11,830 bases of DNA from an uncultured Bacteroidales bacterium. GTDB lineage: Bacteria > Bacteroidota > Bacteroidia > Bacteroidales > UBA932. Shown in pieces: positions 1 through 8,133 of this stretch. The stretch spans positions 1-11,830 of the forward strand of contig CAMGTS010000021.1 in assembly GCA_946062035.1 (NCBI GenBank), read 5' to 3'. Below the pieces are notes generated by a model. That model saw nothing but the letters and a program-made list of their open reading frames with translations. It did not search any database and was not told the DNA's origin. The stretch's first letter is position 1; every line of letters begins with the position of its first letter. Made by a program: the position numbers and the translations under genes.

Positions 1-836
1 TCACAGCTCATAGGGACGAGGTCGACTATCGCCAAAATTCCGACGGGTCTTTTACAAAGGTGGTAGTTACCAAGAGACCAAGCACTTTGGCCATTGCCGC
101 CTCTATTTCAAAGGAATTCCAGAACGTGGAGATTGTACCTCATGTCATTTGCGGAGGGGCTACCGCTGACCAAAACGAAAGTCTGCTGTTGGACCTGCAT
201 TTTATTGGTATTCAAAATGTCATGGCTCTCAGAGGTGATGCGGAAAAGGGTGCGAAGTACTTTTCTCCAACCCCGGGCGGACACTCTCATAGCTCTGAAT
301 TGGTCAGGCAGATCTGTAGGATGAATGAGGGGATATACTTGGATGGGAACATGAAAAATCCCGTCTCAACCGATTTCTGCATAGGAGTAGGCGCATATCC
401 AGAAAAACATATAGAGGCTCCGAACCTATCGGAAGACATAAAGCGTCTTAAAGAAAAGGTCGATGAGGGAGCAAGCTATGTCATTACCCAGATGTTTTTC
501 GACAACGGCAGATTCTTCGATTTTGAGAAGCAATGCAGAGCCGCCGGAATAACGGTCCCGATTATTCCGGGATTGAAGCCTGTCTCTACATTAAAACAGA
601 TAGATACATTGCCCCAGGCTTTCGCTATAGATTTCCCTGCGGAATTCGTCAAAGAAACCAACAAAATCCGCAAAATGGATGACGCACAAAAGATATCTTC
701 CGCTCTATATGAATTTGGCGTAGAGTGGTGCGTAAATCAGTGTAAGGAACTTTTAGCGAACGGAGCTCCGGCCATCCATTTCTATACTATGGGAAAAGCC
801 GACAATATCCGTGCGATAGTTTCCAAGGTTTTCTGA
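1..836 (+). CDS. metF: 5,10-methylenetetrahydrofolate reductase, 5'-truncated by the window edge
   Basis: Flavin-dependent cytosolic enzyme that reduces 5,10-methylene-THF to 5-methyl-THF, the methyl donor for methionine synthesis. The open frame runs to the left edge: codons from base 3 read THRD-type sequence (TAHRDEVDYRQ) directly into VVVTKRPSTLA, matching the family's early barrel, so the GTG at 60 is internal and not the start. About 277 residues are visible and roughly 40 N-terminal residues are missing compared with the usual length of about 300-320. Family landmarks are PHVICGG, the ALRGD segment whose Asp corresponds to the catalytic/flavin-site Asp120 of the E. coli enzyme, YVITQMFFD, PIIPGLKPV and the terminal APAIHFYTMG. 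It ends with TGA. The next gene converges, with only 8 bases between the two stops, and I see no convincing intrinsic terminator between them. The assignment is secure. Confidence 0.95.
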   Translation, partial: TAHRDEVDYRQNSDGSFTKVVVTKRPSTLAIAASISKEFQNVEIVPHVICGGATADQNESLLLDLHFIGIQNVMALRGDAEKGAKYFSPTPGGHSHSSELVRQICRMNEGIYLDGNMKNPVSTDFCIGVGAYPEKHIEAPNLSEDIKRLKEKVDEGASYVITQMFFDNGRFFDFEKQCRAAGITVPIIPGLKPVSTLKQIDTLPQAFAIDFPAEFVKETNKIRKMDDAQKISSALYEFGVEWCVNQCKELLANGAPAIHFYTMGKADNIRAIVSKVF

Positions 837-844
837 TATGTTTT

Positions 845-1885
845 TTATCTGCTCTGCAAATTAATCACGTGCTTCTCGGTGCCTAACGCTCCCAATATAC
901 CAAAGCCGTTATCTACATTACTGTAAATCTGTAGCGCCTCCGTATATGAATCCTGGGAAGTGATACGGTATAGCATCAGTGAGCGCAGGTATTGGTAAAA
1001 ATCATAGGTGATGGACTGCAGTTCGATTACCACGCGCGGATTATCTCCATAGCGCATACGGGTCTCCACATCGAACTCATACTCCTTACCATTGAACATA
1101 CTGTCATCGAATACGTTGGAAAAATAAGCGCCCCAGCCGCCATAACTTTCAACCAATCTCGGATCCTTGAATATAACATCCGATGAAGTGAATATATCGG
1201 TAACTCTATCATATTCCCATGTAGCATCAAAATATTCGATATACTGGGAATCATAAGCCAAGCTTCTGACTTTAAGCCTGTAATAATTATGCTCATTTTT
1301 AGGGTCAGATATACGCAGTGTGATTCTTACAATGGTGTCCTTACCGTCCATATCGGTTAATTCCTCATCTGAAGTGTAGATTACCTTTTTGTCGTAGAAT
1401 TTTTCATATTTGACTATCTCTATTTTCTGAGGATTTGGGATTACAGCTTCCGCCGATACATCCTTCAGGCCTTTAGCCTTCGCCTGGACATTTATCCTGT
1501 CGCCTGCGACCGGCCGGTAATCTGAGGTAAAACAATAATTCTCAGGGTCGTATCTCATCTCATAATTCCTGTCGTTCACACTCAGTTTCAGCTCCGCATC
1601 GGGCAACACCGCCACTTTCATGTAAAAACTATCCGGGCCAGTCTTTTGATAATGATAAAAGTCCTCCCAATAGATCGGTGGAATATCAGAGAAAACGTAT
1701 GCCTTAGAAACTGAAATCCTTAGATTCGTATCGTTTGACACCAATGCGGTCAGATTAATCCCCTCCGCATTTTCAAGATTCTCCCCTTTGAATCTGATGA
1801 CTTTTTCACAGCTACATAAGATAAACGCCAGAATAATCATGACGCTCACAACCGCATATATATTTTTCATCGCATTTTTCATCAT
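845..1885 (-). CDS. DUF4249-type outer-membrane lipoprotein
   Basis: A 346-residue protein of unknown biochemical function. The N-terminus has a hydrophobic signal segment (about residues 9-23) ending in the lipobox LCSC, giving a predicted lipidated Cys26, with Glu next. The remainder is soluble and beta-rich, resembling DUF4249 proteins of Bacteroidetes, which are usually encoded next to a TonB-dependent receptor. The gene is last in the minus-strand operon. Its first ATG (1885-1883) directly abuts the TAG stop of the receptor (1888-1886), which suggests translational coupling. A second ATG follows immediately, and a third at codon 6 would leave a typical 21-residue lipoprotein signal, so the exact start is ambiguous. 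By analogy with SusC/SusD-like pairs it may act as a surface lid or ligand-capturing partner for the receptor, but that is inference. The coding frame is intact although the upstream receptor is interrupted. The DUF4249 name rests on resemblance and context, not a profile search. Confidence 0.8.
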   Translation of the reverse strand: MMKNAMKNIYAVVSVMIILAFILCSCEKVIRFKGENLENAEGINLTALVSNDTNLRISVSKAYVFSDIPPIYWEDFYHYQKTGPDSFYMKVAVLPDAELKLSVNDRNYEMRYDPENYCFTSDYRPVAGDRINVQAKAKGLKDVSAEAVIPNPQKIEIVKYEKFYDKKVIYTSDEELTDMDGKDTIVRITLRISDPKNEHNYYRLKVRSLAYDSQYIEYFDATWEYDRVTDIFTSSDVIFKDPRLVESYGGWGAYFSNVFDDSMFNGKEYEFDVETRMRYGDNPRVVIELQSITYDFYQYLRSLMLYRITSQDSYTEALQIYSNVDNGFGILGALGTEKHVINLQSR

Positions 1886-4480
1886 CTAAAATTTTAAAGT
1901 GAGACTCAGCGAAGGCATAAACGGAAACATACATACCCCCTTGATTACATTCACGCCTTCGTCATACCCTAAATACGCATAAGACACATTCTGTCTGTTG
2001 TAGATGTTATAAATCGTCAAGCCGATTCCAAGCTCACCATTCGGCAATTTCGCCGAATAGTTTATGCCGATGTCAAGATGGTGGCTGTCCGGCAGTTTGA
2101 ACCCGTTGCGCTCGCTATAAGTATAGTAGCGGCAGTATTGCTGGAAATAAGCTGATCCTCCGTCAGACCCAGGTTTTGTTATCGCCTGCCAATAAGGCGC
2201 CCAACTGGACATCATTTGGTCGAACGGGTCGAACTCCTCCATAATACCGCCATACATTGCGGTTGTGGAGATAATACCCCTCTTACCGGTCATATAGCTC
2301 CATGACGCTGAAATTTCCCAATGTTCGTTGAAGCGGTGGAATATCGCTACATTGATGTTGTTCCTTCTGTCGTTGCCGTCATAGAAGGTTCTTCCGCCAC
2401 TGATTTCCTGCCCTGGTCTGTCGTATTTGCGTAGCGATTTGGACCATGTATAACTGACCCAGCCGTTTGTCCTGCCGGTCTTTTTCTGCAGGAACAACTC
2501 TACACCATAAGCCTTACCCTTGCCGACTGCCACCAAGCTCTCCCAATCTCCCTGCGCCGTCATATATGATGAGCCTTCCTTATAGTCCAGAGTATTGTCT
2601 GTCAGTTTCCAATATCCCTCAGCCGAAAGCTCGACCCCTTTTCCCAAATCATAATTGACTCCCGCAGCCCATTGGTCGCTTTTTGTTATAGGGATATTCT
2701 CCGTAGCGGGAACCCAGATGTCCGACGGCATGACGAGGTTGCTGCTGCTGAGCAGATGGATTCCCTGCGACATACGTGTGTATGAGGCTTTCAGGGACAT
2801 TTTGTCTGTCAGGAGGTATCGCAACGAGAGCCTTGGCTCTATCGAATGGTAGCTTTTGCCTTCTACAAGATAAAGGGAGTAGTGCGCCCCGATATTCGCC
2901 TTCCACCTTTCAGACAGACTCCAGTCATCCTCTACATAGAGGGAGATTGTCTTTAAATCCCTGTTGTGTCCGAGTGTCGTGTCGACGAGTTTCCGTATCT
3001 CTTTGTATGCAGGCTGTGCGGATGTTGCGGTGCCATTTATTATTTTCTTCTCAATTGTATTCTTATATACATCCACTACAGGGGTGAGATGCTGCAATGA
3101 AAACTTCGTTCCCCACCTCAAGCTGTGATTCTTATCGGGAAGAAAATAGAAGTCAACAGCCGCCCCATAGTCGTTTATACCTTAACGGTATGTCGCATAC
3201 GAATCTTCGTCGAACAGGTAATACAGCAAACCAGGATGCGCCGCATTATCGGGTTCGGTAACCTTTTTGTTCTCGGCATTACTCATCTTAAGTTTGTAGT
3301 TGTAGCGGCTGAAGCTGAGATTTGCGTTCATCGAGAATTTTTCGCTGAAAGAGTGAGTCCAGAAAAGGCTCGATACTGTATTGCCCCAACTGTTATCCGT
3401 CTAATTGTTCTTGGAATTGTCAGCCAAGAAAGAACCCCTACTCTCTCCAAACTCACTCGTCTTGTATGTCTGCCGGCTGTTAGTCGGTGCGGCATCACTA
3501 ATATCCTTACCCAAATATAAAACCGCAGACAGCTTGTCCCGCTCGGAAAATTTATGCACAATCTTAGCGTTAATGTCGTAATAGTTCATCTTCGTATAGG
3601 GCTTCATCGCATCCGGCTTGTCATAGATTTCCTCTAACATCGGCTGCACCAGAGCATCGAAGTAGGACATCCTTGCGGAGACATTGAACGATGTTTTACC
3701 CTTAAATATCGGTCCCTCGATATGCACTCTTGAGGAGAGAAGCCCCACGCCGACTTCAGTATGATAGCTGTCGAAGTCTCCCTCCTTTATCCCTATATCC
3801 AATATACTGGATACACGTGAGCCGTAGCGTGCAGGGAAAGCTCCCTTGTAGAAGCTGAGCCGCTCTATCATATCGGCATTCAAAGCCGAAACAAACCCTT
3901 TGAGGTGCTCCGCATTGTATAGCGTGCCACCATCTAACATTATAAGGTTCTGATCGTATTTTCCACCTCTGACCAGTATTCCGGCGTTGCCCTCTCCGGA
4001 GGGTTGCACCCCCGGCAGTTTCTGCAGGGCTTTCATTACATCCACTTCGCCGAACAAAGCCGGCAAAGCTTTCACCTGCTCTATAGGCACATCTATCGCA
4101 CTCATCTGAGAGCTTCTTACTCCGAAATTACGACGGGACGCATAAACCTTGACATCTGGCAGACGGTTATCCTGCACCAAAGCTATTTTCAGTTGAGTGT
4201 CTTTTGTTACAGTAAGCTTCCGTGTCTGTGTGGTGTAGCCGACAAAACTTACCGAAAGTTCCACCCGTCTCCCCTTCTGAACCCTGAAACTGAAAGAACC
4301 GTCTTTGAGGGTCGTTTCACCGAACTTGTCCGCACGCAGATATATATTCGCCCCTTCGAGCGGAGTTCCCGATACGCTGTCGATAACAAATCCTGAGACC
4401 GTCACCATCTGCGCCGCAGCTTGGGTCGTAGCCGATAGCAATACAATAGCTACTAAGAGCAAATAGGATAGTTTTTTCAT
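1886..4480 (-). pseudogene. TonB-dependent receptor with carboxypeptidase-like N-terminal domain, interrupted by two in-frame stop codons
   Basis: One continuous frame of 865 codons encodes a complete receptor architecture apart from two internal stops: TAG at codon 360 (3403-3401) and TAA at codon 433 (3184-3182). Visible parts are a signal peptide (residues 1-24, ending AAAQ), a carboxypeptidase-regulatory-like beta-sandwich (about 27-105), a plug domain (about 125-232, with ILVRGGKYDQNLIMLDGG and FYKGAFPARYGSRVSSILDI), and a beta-barrel ending in the aromatic outer-membrane signature LTLKF before the genuine TAG. Sequence between and beyond the stops is still receptor-like (WGNTVSSLFW; GINDYGAAVDF), with no frameshift, so decay looks recent. 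Translation would yield a 359-residue product lacking almost all of the barrel. It follows the small beta-barrel gene by 22 bases and abuts the DUF4249 gene. The ligand is unknown. Alternatives are consensus or sequencing errors, or a suppressor tRNA. TAG is the normal terminal stop of several neighbours, so wholesale recoding is unlikely. Confidence 0.88.
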
Positions 4481-4502
4481 AGTGTGAAGAATTGTTCTGT
4501 CG

Positions 4503-5123
4503 CTAAAACTTCAGCTTTATTCCGGCCAAAGCGAATCCGCAATTGCCGATTCCTCCCTCGACAAAGAGAGCGGCATTCTTGACAAAATCCCAATCAACCC
4601 CTATAGGAGAAACCTGCCAGGCAAAACCCTTTTTGTCCTCAATTTTATCTGAGTTCAAAAATGGCCTTTCATGATCATTAACGTCAGAAAATTTGCCGTT
4701 ATTTAAATTCAAAATACCGGCAGCCGCCCTTGAATAGAAAGAAAATTTCTCGGTATGAAGCCATTCGTATTTGGTAGTCAGCATAAATGTGTGGATGTCA
4801 TTCTTCATTTCCGCCAACTTATTCGAGCTCCCTATATGTATACCTCGTTTTACCGTTCCGTATGAATAATTCAATCCTATTGCAAAATAATTTGACAAAT
4901 GGTAAGCATACCCTATGTTGATAGTTCCAGATGGTTTTTCGTCCCTACTGCTGTATCTTGTATTTCCCGCCGCTCCATCTGTTTGGGATGGCAAATTTGG
5001 TGATGGAATAGATATCGGAGACACTCCTGCTCCAAAATATATTTCGTGTTTTGTTCCATCATTCTGAGCAAAACTGTACACCGAAACAAAAACAATCGCA
5101 ATCAGTAAAAATACTTTTTTCAT
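4503..5123 (-). CDS. Small outer-membrane beta-barrel protein
   Basis: A 206-residue protein with a clear Sec signal peptide (residues 1-20, cleavage after SFAQ) and alternating hydrophobic/aromatic strands such as INIGYAYHLSNYFAIGLNYSYG, TFMLTTKYEWL and AALFVEGGIGN. It ends with IKLKF, the C-terminal Phe typical of proteins inserted by the BAM complex. The size suggests an 8-stranded barrel of the general OmpW/OmpA-like class. I cannot name a specific family or ligand. It is first in the minus-strand operon, 22 bases before the interrupted receptor. No Shine-Dalgarno precedes the ATG. I found no exact TAnnTTTG promoter upstream; the nearest match is TGCCTTTG at 5181-5174. Confidence 0.8.
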   Translation of the reverse strand: MKKVFLLIAIVFVSVYSFAQNDGTKHEIYFGAGVSPISIPSPNLPSQTDGAAGNTRYSSRDEKPSGTINIGYAYHLSNYFAIGLNYSYGTVKRGIHIGSSNKLAEMKNDIHTFMLTTKYEWLHTEKFSFYSRAAAGILNLNNGKFSDVNDHERPFLNSDKIEDKKGFAWQVSPIGVDWDFVKNAALFVEGGIGNCGFALAGIKLKF

Positions 5124-5307
5124 AATAGACTGTGTTTAGGATTTGACATGGATGCTTCTCGCATCATCTCTATCAAAGGCAATAAAAAACATTCATAATT
5201 AATACCTTACCGCTAATTTTCTTAAGGCTTTACGTTATTCGGACTAATTTACCGCTCTATCTCGCACAAAAATTTAAAAAAATCAGCCCCGTGCCACTTC
5301 ATCCAAG
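5124..5307. other. AT-rich intergenic region between divergent envelope genes
   Basis: No open reading frame here looks real. The region must hold the promoter of the minus-strand operon, but I see only a 7-of-8 match to the Bacteroidetes -7 element (TGCCTTTG on the minus strand, 5181-5174) with no upstream TTTG at a fitting distance. On the minus strand the leader could form a small hairpin GATGC-GAGAA-GCATC (5165-5151). The rest shows nothing I can interpret. Confidence 0.4.
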
Positions 5308-5339
5308 TTTGCAGTTTGATAAAATATGCTGTTACTTTG
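5308..5339 (+). promoter_or_regulatory. Bacteroidetes-type promoter for the FMN-riboswitch transcript
   Basis: TTTG at 5308-5311, a 20-base spacer, then TTACTTTG at 5332-5339, one mismatch from TAnnTTTG. The expected transcription start falls a few bases downstream, at about 5345, exactly where the riboswitch P1 helix begins. The spacer length equals that of the stronger promoter at 8102-8133. Agreement of position with the aptamer start is the main support. Confidence 0.6.
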
Positions 5340-5344
5340 CGGCA

Positions 5345-5450
5345 ATCTTCAGGGCAGGGTGCAATTCCCGACCGGCGGTAAAGTCCGCGAGCCTTTTGGC
5401 TGAGCCGTTGCGACTACGGCACCGACAGTATAGTCTGGATGGAAGAAGAC
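5345..5450 (+). promoter_or_regulatory. FMN riboswitch (RFN element)
   Basis: This 106-base segment contains the hallmark RFN core in order: AGGGCAGGGTGCAATTCCCG, ACCGGCGGTAAAGTCCGCGA, then ACCGACAGTATAGTCTGGAT with the closing GGAAGAAGAC. The P1 helix forms between TCTTC (5346-5350) and GAAGA (5445-5449). Two variable stems are visible, AGCC/GGCT closing a TTTT loop and GCCGT/ACGGC around the peripheral loop. It closely matches the Bacillus subtilis ribD aptamer layout. Such aptamers bind FMN and reduce expression of riboflavin synthesis or transport genes. The regulated gene here is a TonB-dependent receptor starting 57 bases downstream. No intrinsic terminator is evident in 5451-5507, so control of translation, or a platform I cannot see, is more likely. 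Confidence 0.95.
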
Positions 5451-5507
5451 ATACGTATTTTTCTATTACTGCGCCTTGTTGATAAACTGTTTTATTTAAA
5501 ATTGTTT

Positions 5508-7907
5508 ATGTCAGCAAGATCTTTTTTTCTCTTGTCGGCCATGGTGTGGCTGACAGGGGCAAATGCCTTAGGGTTCACAAGAACCGGCGTTGACGGCAAC
5601 ACTTCGATTAATATCGAAGACACAACATCAGTTATGCTTAAGGAGATTAAAATCTCCGCAGGTTTCAAAAGTCCGAGGAGTTCTCCGTTGCGGCTCAGTT
5701 CCATCGACCAAGATTTCATCAAAGACAGGGCGCATGGGCTAACCTATCCCGAACTACTCAAAGAGATTCCGGGCGTTTATTCAACTGCTGAGACAGGGAG
5801 CTACGGAGACGCAAAAATCAACATCAGAGGGTTTAAAAACGAAAACATCTCCGTACTTCTGAACGGAGTCCCTATTTCCGGTCTGACAAGCGGCTCCATG
5901 TTCTGGAACAATTGGGTCGGATTGGCAGATGCGACATCAGCTATCCAGGTTCAGAAAGGAATCGGAGCTTCCATGCTTTCTGACAATTCTGTCGGCGGTT
6001 CGATAAACATCATCACCAAAAGTCCCGCAGAGAAATCCTACTATGATTTCAACTACAGCCTTACAAGTTATGGACTCTCAAAGGCGGGAGTGAATTACAG
6101 CAGCGGTGAAATAGGAAATGGTTGGGGAGTAATGCTTTCAGCTTCATACACTTGGGGAAAAAGCTATATAGAGTGTTCTGATGTCAATTCGGGAGCGTAC
6201 CTCTTGAGCATCAGCAAAAAATTCAACAAAAAGCACTCTCTCCTTTTCACAGCCTTAGGCTCTCCCGAAAGGCATCAGCAGAGAAGCCAACGACTGAGCT
6301 ATGACGAAGTAGAAAAGTTCGGTGTCGGCTACAGCAAAAACTGGGGAATATTCACCGATGAGACAGGAAAAGTCCATGACAAGACCATCAGCGAGAACAA
6401 CTACTTCAGGCCATACTTCACTCTAAATCATTTTTTCACCGACAACAAGAACATAACAGTCAATACAGCCGCATACATCGCGACCGGCAACGGAGGCGGA
6501 ATCTGGACGGAAAGCAAGGGTAGAAGGCTTATCTCTTATCAGAAAGACGGACATATTGATTGGGATAGTATCATTGCGGAGAACAAAGAACTCGCCGCAG
6601 AAGGAAAAAGCGCATCCAATATTCTGAGCGACTACCTGGCCGGCAACACGCAATATGGGATAACCTCAAATCTTACATGGAAGGTCAGCAAAAGCATAAG
6701 CCTTGAATATGGTGCTCACTACCAACACTATACAACATGGGAGAAGGAAAAAATCACCGATTTGCTCGGTGGAGACTACTGGTTTGAGGACTATGAAAAC
6801 AAATCTCTCGCAGGCACGGCCGGCAGGGAGCCCCGTAAAGGCGTGGGAGATTACATCAGAACCTATAACGGCAAAAAGCTAAACTATTTCACTCTATATC
6901 AAGTATTTAATTATACTACTGAAAAGCTCGTACTCAACATTGGACTTTCCCTCAATTCATCATTTCACAGACGGTGGGACAGATACAACTACACAGCCGG
7001 AAACGAATACAGCGAGACAGCAAAAGGGGTTGGAGGAAGTTTTAAGGGAGGAGTATTATACAAGGCATCAAGAAGCAGCAGTTTCTATCTGAATGCCGCA
7101 GCCTACAGCAGAGTTCCATACACATCAGTATTTTTCGCATCCGGGAACAACCGCAAAAGCGAAAACGTCAAGAACGAAAAGAACATTCTCGGTGAGTCCG
7201 GTTACAGATTCGTTACAGACAAGGGAGCGGTAGAAGCTACGTTCTATGCGGCTTATTGGTTCAACAAATCCATCATGAGCAACCCTTACAAACCTTTGGA
7301 AGAGGATGCCTATAAATTTATGATTACCGGATTGAACGCTTTCCATTTCGGGGTGGAGATAGACGCTCACTATAATCTCACGGACTGGATGAAAATATCA
7401 GGTTACGCATCTATCGGCAGCTGGAAATGGAAAAACAATGTAAGCGCCTCAATATATGACCCTTACACAGGACAGGTTGCGGCTGAAGTACATGTATATA
7501 GTGATGGGCTTCCGGTCGGAGACGCACCTCAGACCCAATTAGGCGCAGACACTGAATTCAAACCATTCAGAAGTTCCTCACATTCAAGAATTTTCGAAAA
7601 TCTTGCATTGAATCTGCAGTGGAGCTTCGCCGACAGATATTGGGCGGATTTTGACCCGTACAGCCGCACCGTTGAGGGGGATGCCAAGCCTTACAGGATT
7701 CCGTCATACAACCTTGTAAACGGAAGATTAAGCGAAAGTTTCAAATTGAAGAACTGCGAGCTATCACTCTATTTCTCAGTAAACAATATCTTCAATACAC
7801 GCTACATCACAAGAGGCAAAGACGGATCCGGGCACAACCGCGAGACTTTTACGGGATATTGGGGAGCCAAACGCAACTGTATATTCGGGATAGGATTCCG
7901 CTTCTGA
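5508..7907 (+). CDS. TonB-dependent outer-membrane receptor, probable flavin (riboflavin/FMN) importer
   Basis: A complete 799-residue receptor. It has a signal peptide (about residues 1-20, ending TGANA), a plug domain (about 55-172, with YPELLKEIPGV, INIRGFKNENISVLLNGVPI, IQVQKGIGASMLSDNSVGGSINIITK), a 22-strand-type barrel and a terminal FGIGFRF with C-terminal Phe. Unlike the interrupted receptor it lacks the carboxypeptidase-like N-terminal domain. VMLKEIKISA near residue 42 may act as the TonB box. An in-frame ATG at 5439 lies inside the riboswitch and would add 23 residues before the signal peptide, so I chose 5508. No Shine-Dalgarno precedes it. The gene stands alone: upstream are promoter and FMN riboswitch, downstream a strong terminator. 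Flavin as the imported ligand is inferred only from riboswitch control; the receptor sequence does not show ligand specificity. Confidence 0.9.
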   Translation: MSARSFFLLSAMVWLTGANALGFTRTGVDGNTSINIEDTTSVMLKEIKISAGFKSPRSSPLRLSSIDQDFIKDRAHGLTYPELLKEIPGVYSTAETGSYGDAKINIRGFKNENISVLLNGVPISGLTSGSMFWNNWVGLADATSAIQVQKGIGASMLSDNSVGGSINIITKSPAEKSYYDFNYSLTSYGLSKAGVNYSSGEIGNGWGVMLSASYTWGKSYIECSDVNSGAYLLSISKKFNKKHSLLFTALGSPERHQQRSQRLSYDEVEKFGVGYSKNWGIFTDETGKVHDKTISENNYFRPYFTLNHFFTDNKNITVNTAAYIATGNGGGIWTESKGRRLISYQKDGHIDWDSIIAENKELAAEGKSASNILSDYLAGNTQYGITSNLTWKVSKSISLEYGAHYQHYTTWEKEKITDLLGGDYWFEDYENKSLAGTAGREPRKGVGDYIRTYNGKKLNYFTLYQVFNYTTEKLVLNIGLSLNSSFHRRWDRYNYTAGNEYSETAKGVGGSFKGGVLYKASRSSSFYLNAAAYSRVPYTSVFFASGNNRKSENVKNEKNILGESGYRFVTDKGAVEATFYAAYWFNKSIMSNPYKPLEEDAYKFMITGLNAFHFGVEIDAHYNLTDWMKISGYASIGSWKWKNNVSASIYDPYTGQVAAEVHVYSDGLPVGDAPQTQLGADTEFKPFRSSSHSRIFENLALNLQWSFADRYWADFDPYSRTVEGDAKPYRIPSYNLVNGRLSESFKLKNCELSLYFSVNNIFNTRYITRGKDGSGHNRETFTGYWGAKRNCIFGIGFRF

Positions 7908-7933
7908 GTCCGCAGGCAAAAGGGTAATATTGC

Positions 7934-7973
7934 AAAAAAGACGGATCCGAATAATTTCAGACCCGTCTTTTTT
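7934..7973. terminator. Bidirectional intrinsic terminator between receptor gene and tRNA-His
   Basis: A perfect 11-bp inverted repeat, AAAAAAGACGG (7934-7944) and CCGTCTTTTTT (7963-7973), flanks an 18-base loop. The A and T runs give a U-tract after the hairpin in both directions. It lies 26 bases after the receptor TGA and 3 bases past the 3' end of tRNA-His, so it can end both convergent transcripts. Confidence 0.85.
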
Positions 7974-7976
7974 GAG

Positions 7977-8051
7977 GGTGGCTGGTGGGAGTCGAACCCA
8001 CGACCCTCGGTGCCACAAACCGATGCTCTAACCAACTGAGCTACAGCCACC
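7977..8051 (-). tRNA. tRNA-His (anticodon GTG)
   Basis: Read on the minus strand it folds into a full cloverleaf: acceptor GTGGCTG/CAGCCAC, D-stem GCTC/GAGC, anticodon stem TCGGT/ACCGA with loop TTGTGGC (anticodon GTG), a 5-base variable loop, and T-arm GTGGG-TTCGACT-CCCAC. An extra G at -1 (8051) opposite a C at position 73 (7977) is the specific identity feature of tRNA-His. CCA is not encoded (CTC follows), so it is added after transcription. The only gene in its transcript here, it is bounded by its own promoter and terminator. Confidence 0.97.
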
Positions 8052-8086
8052 ATTTATAACACAACCAAATCTTAGATTGTGGAGTG

Positions 8087-8094
8087 CAAAGATA
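8087..8094 (-). promoter_or_regulatory. Promoter -7 element for tRNA-His
   Basis: The minus strand reads TATCTTTG, an exact match to TAnnTTTG, followed by CAC. A start near 8080 would give a leader of about 29 bases before the tRNA. I do not see a clear TTTG at the usual upstream spacing, so the call rests on the -7 element and position. Confidence 0.6.
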
Positions 8095-8101
8095 TAATTT
8101 T

Positions 8102-8133
8102 TTTGTAAACTGACATCCTATTTGCTAAATTTG
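8102..8133 (+). promoter_or_regulatory. Bacteroidetes-type promoter for the carboxyltransferase gene
   Basis: TTTG at 8102-8105, a 20-base spacer and TAAATTTG at 8126-8133 match both consensus boxes exactly. The expected start is near 8140, giving a 5' leader of about 110 bases. It lies back-to-back with the tRNA-His promoter; the two elements are only 7 bases apart. Confidence 0.75.

Noticed and set aside
834..870. Intrinsic terminator between metF and the DUF4249 gene
   Set aside because: There is a T-run at 841-846, but only a weak 5-bp pairing (ATATC/GATAT) lies before it, with a large loop. Not convincing.
1886..3121. Independent C-terminal receptor gene starting near 3121
   Set aside because: The apparent start is a TTG encoding an internal Leu of the barrel, with no signal peptide. 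The fragment is in the same frame as the upstream part and is better treated as one interrupted gene.
3182..3403. Reassigned stop codons (recoding) to rescue the receptor
   Set aside because: One internal stop is TAG and the other TAA, and both codons end other genes here in the normal way: TAG for the small barrel, the receptor itself and ftcD; TAA for the carboxyltransferase and the DUF4249 gene. General reassignment does not fit.
3125..3520. 131-residue plus-strand open frame across the interrupted receptor region
   Set aside because: It is antisense to sequence that still reads clearly as receptor barrel, has no recognisable domain and lacks a promoter. It is a shadow frame.
7776..8053. 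Minus-strand open frames covering the end of the receptor and the tRNA
   Set aside because: They run through tRNA-His and a terminator hairpin and show no protein-like features.
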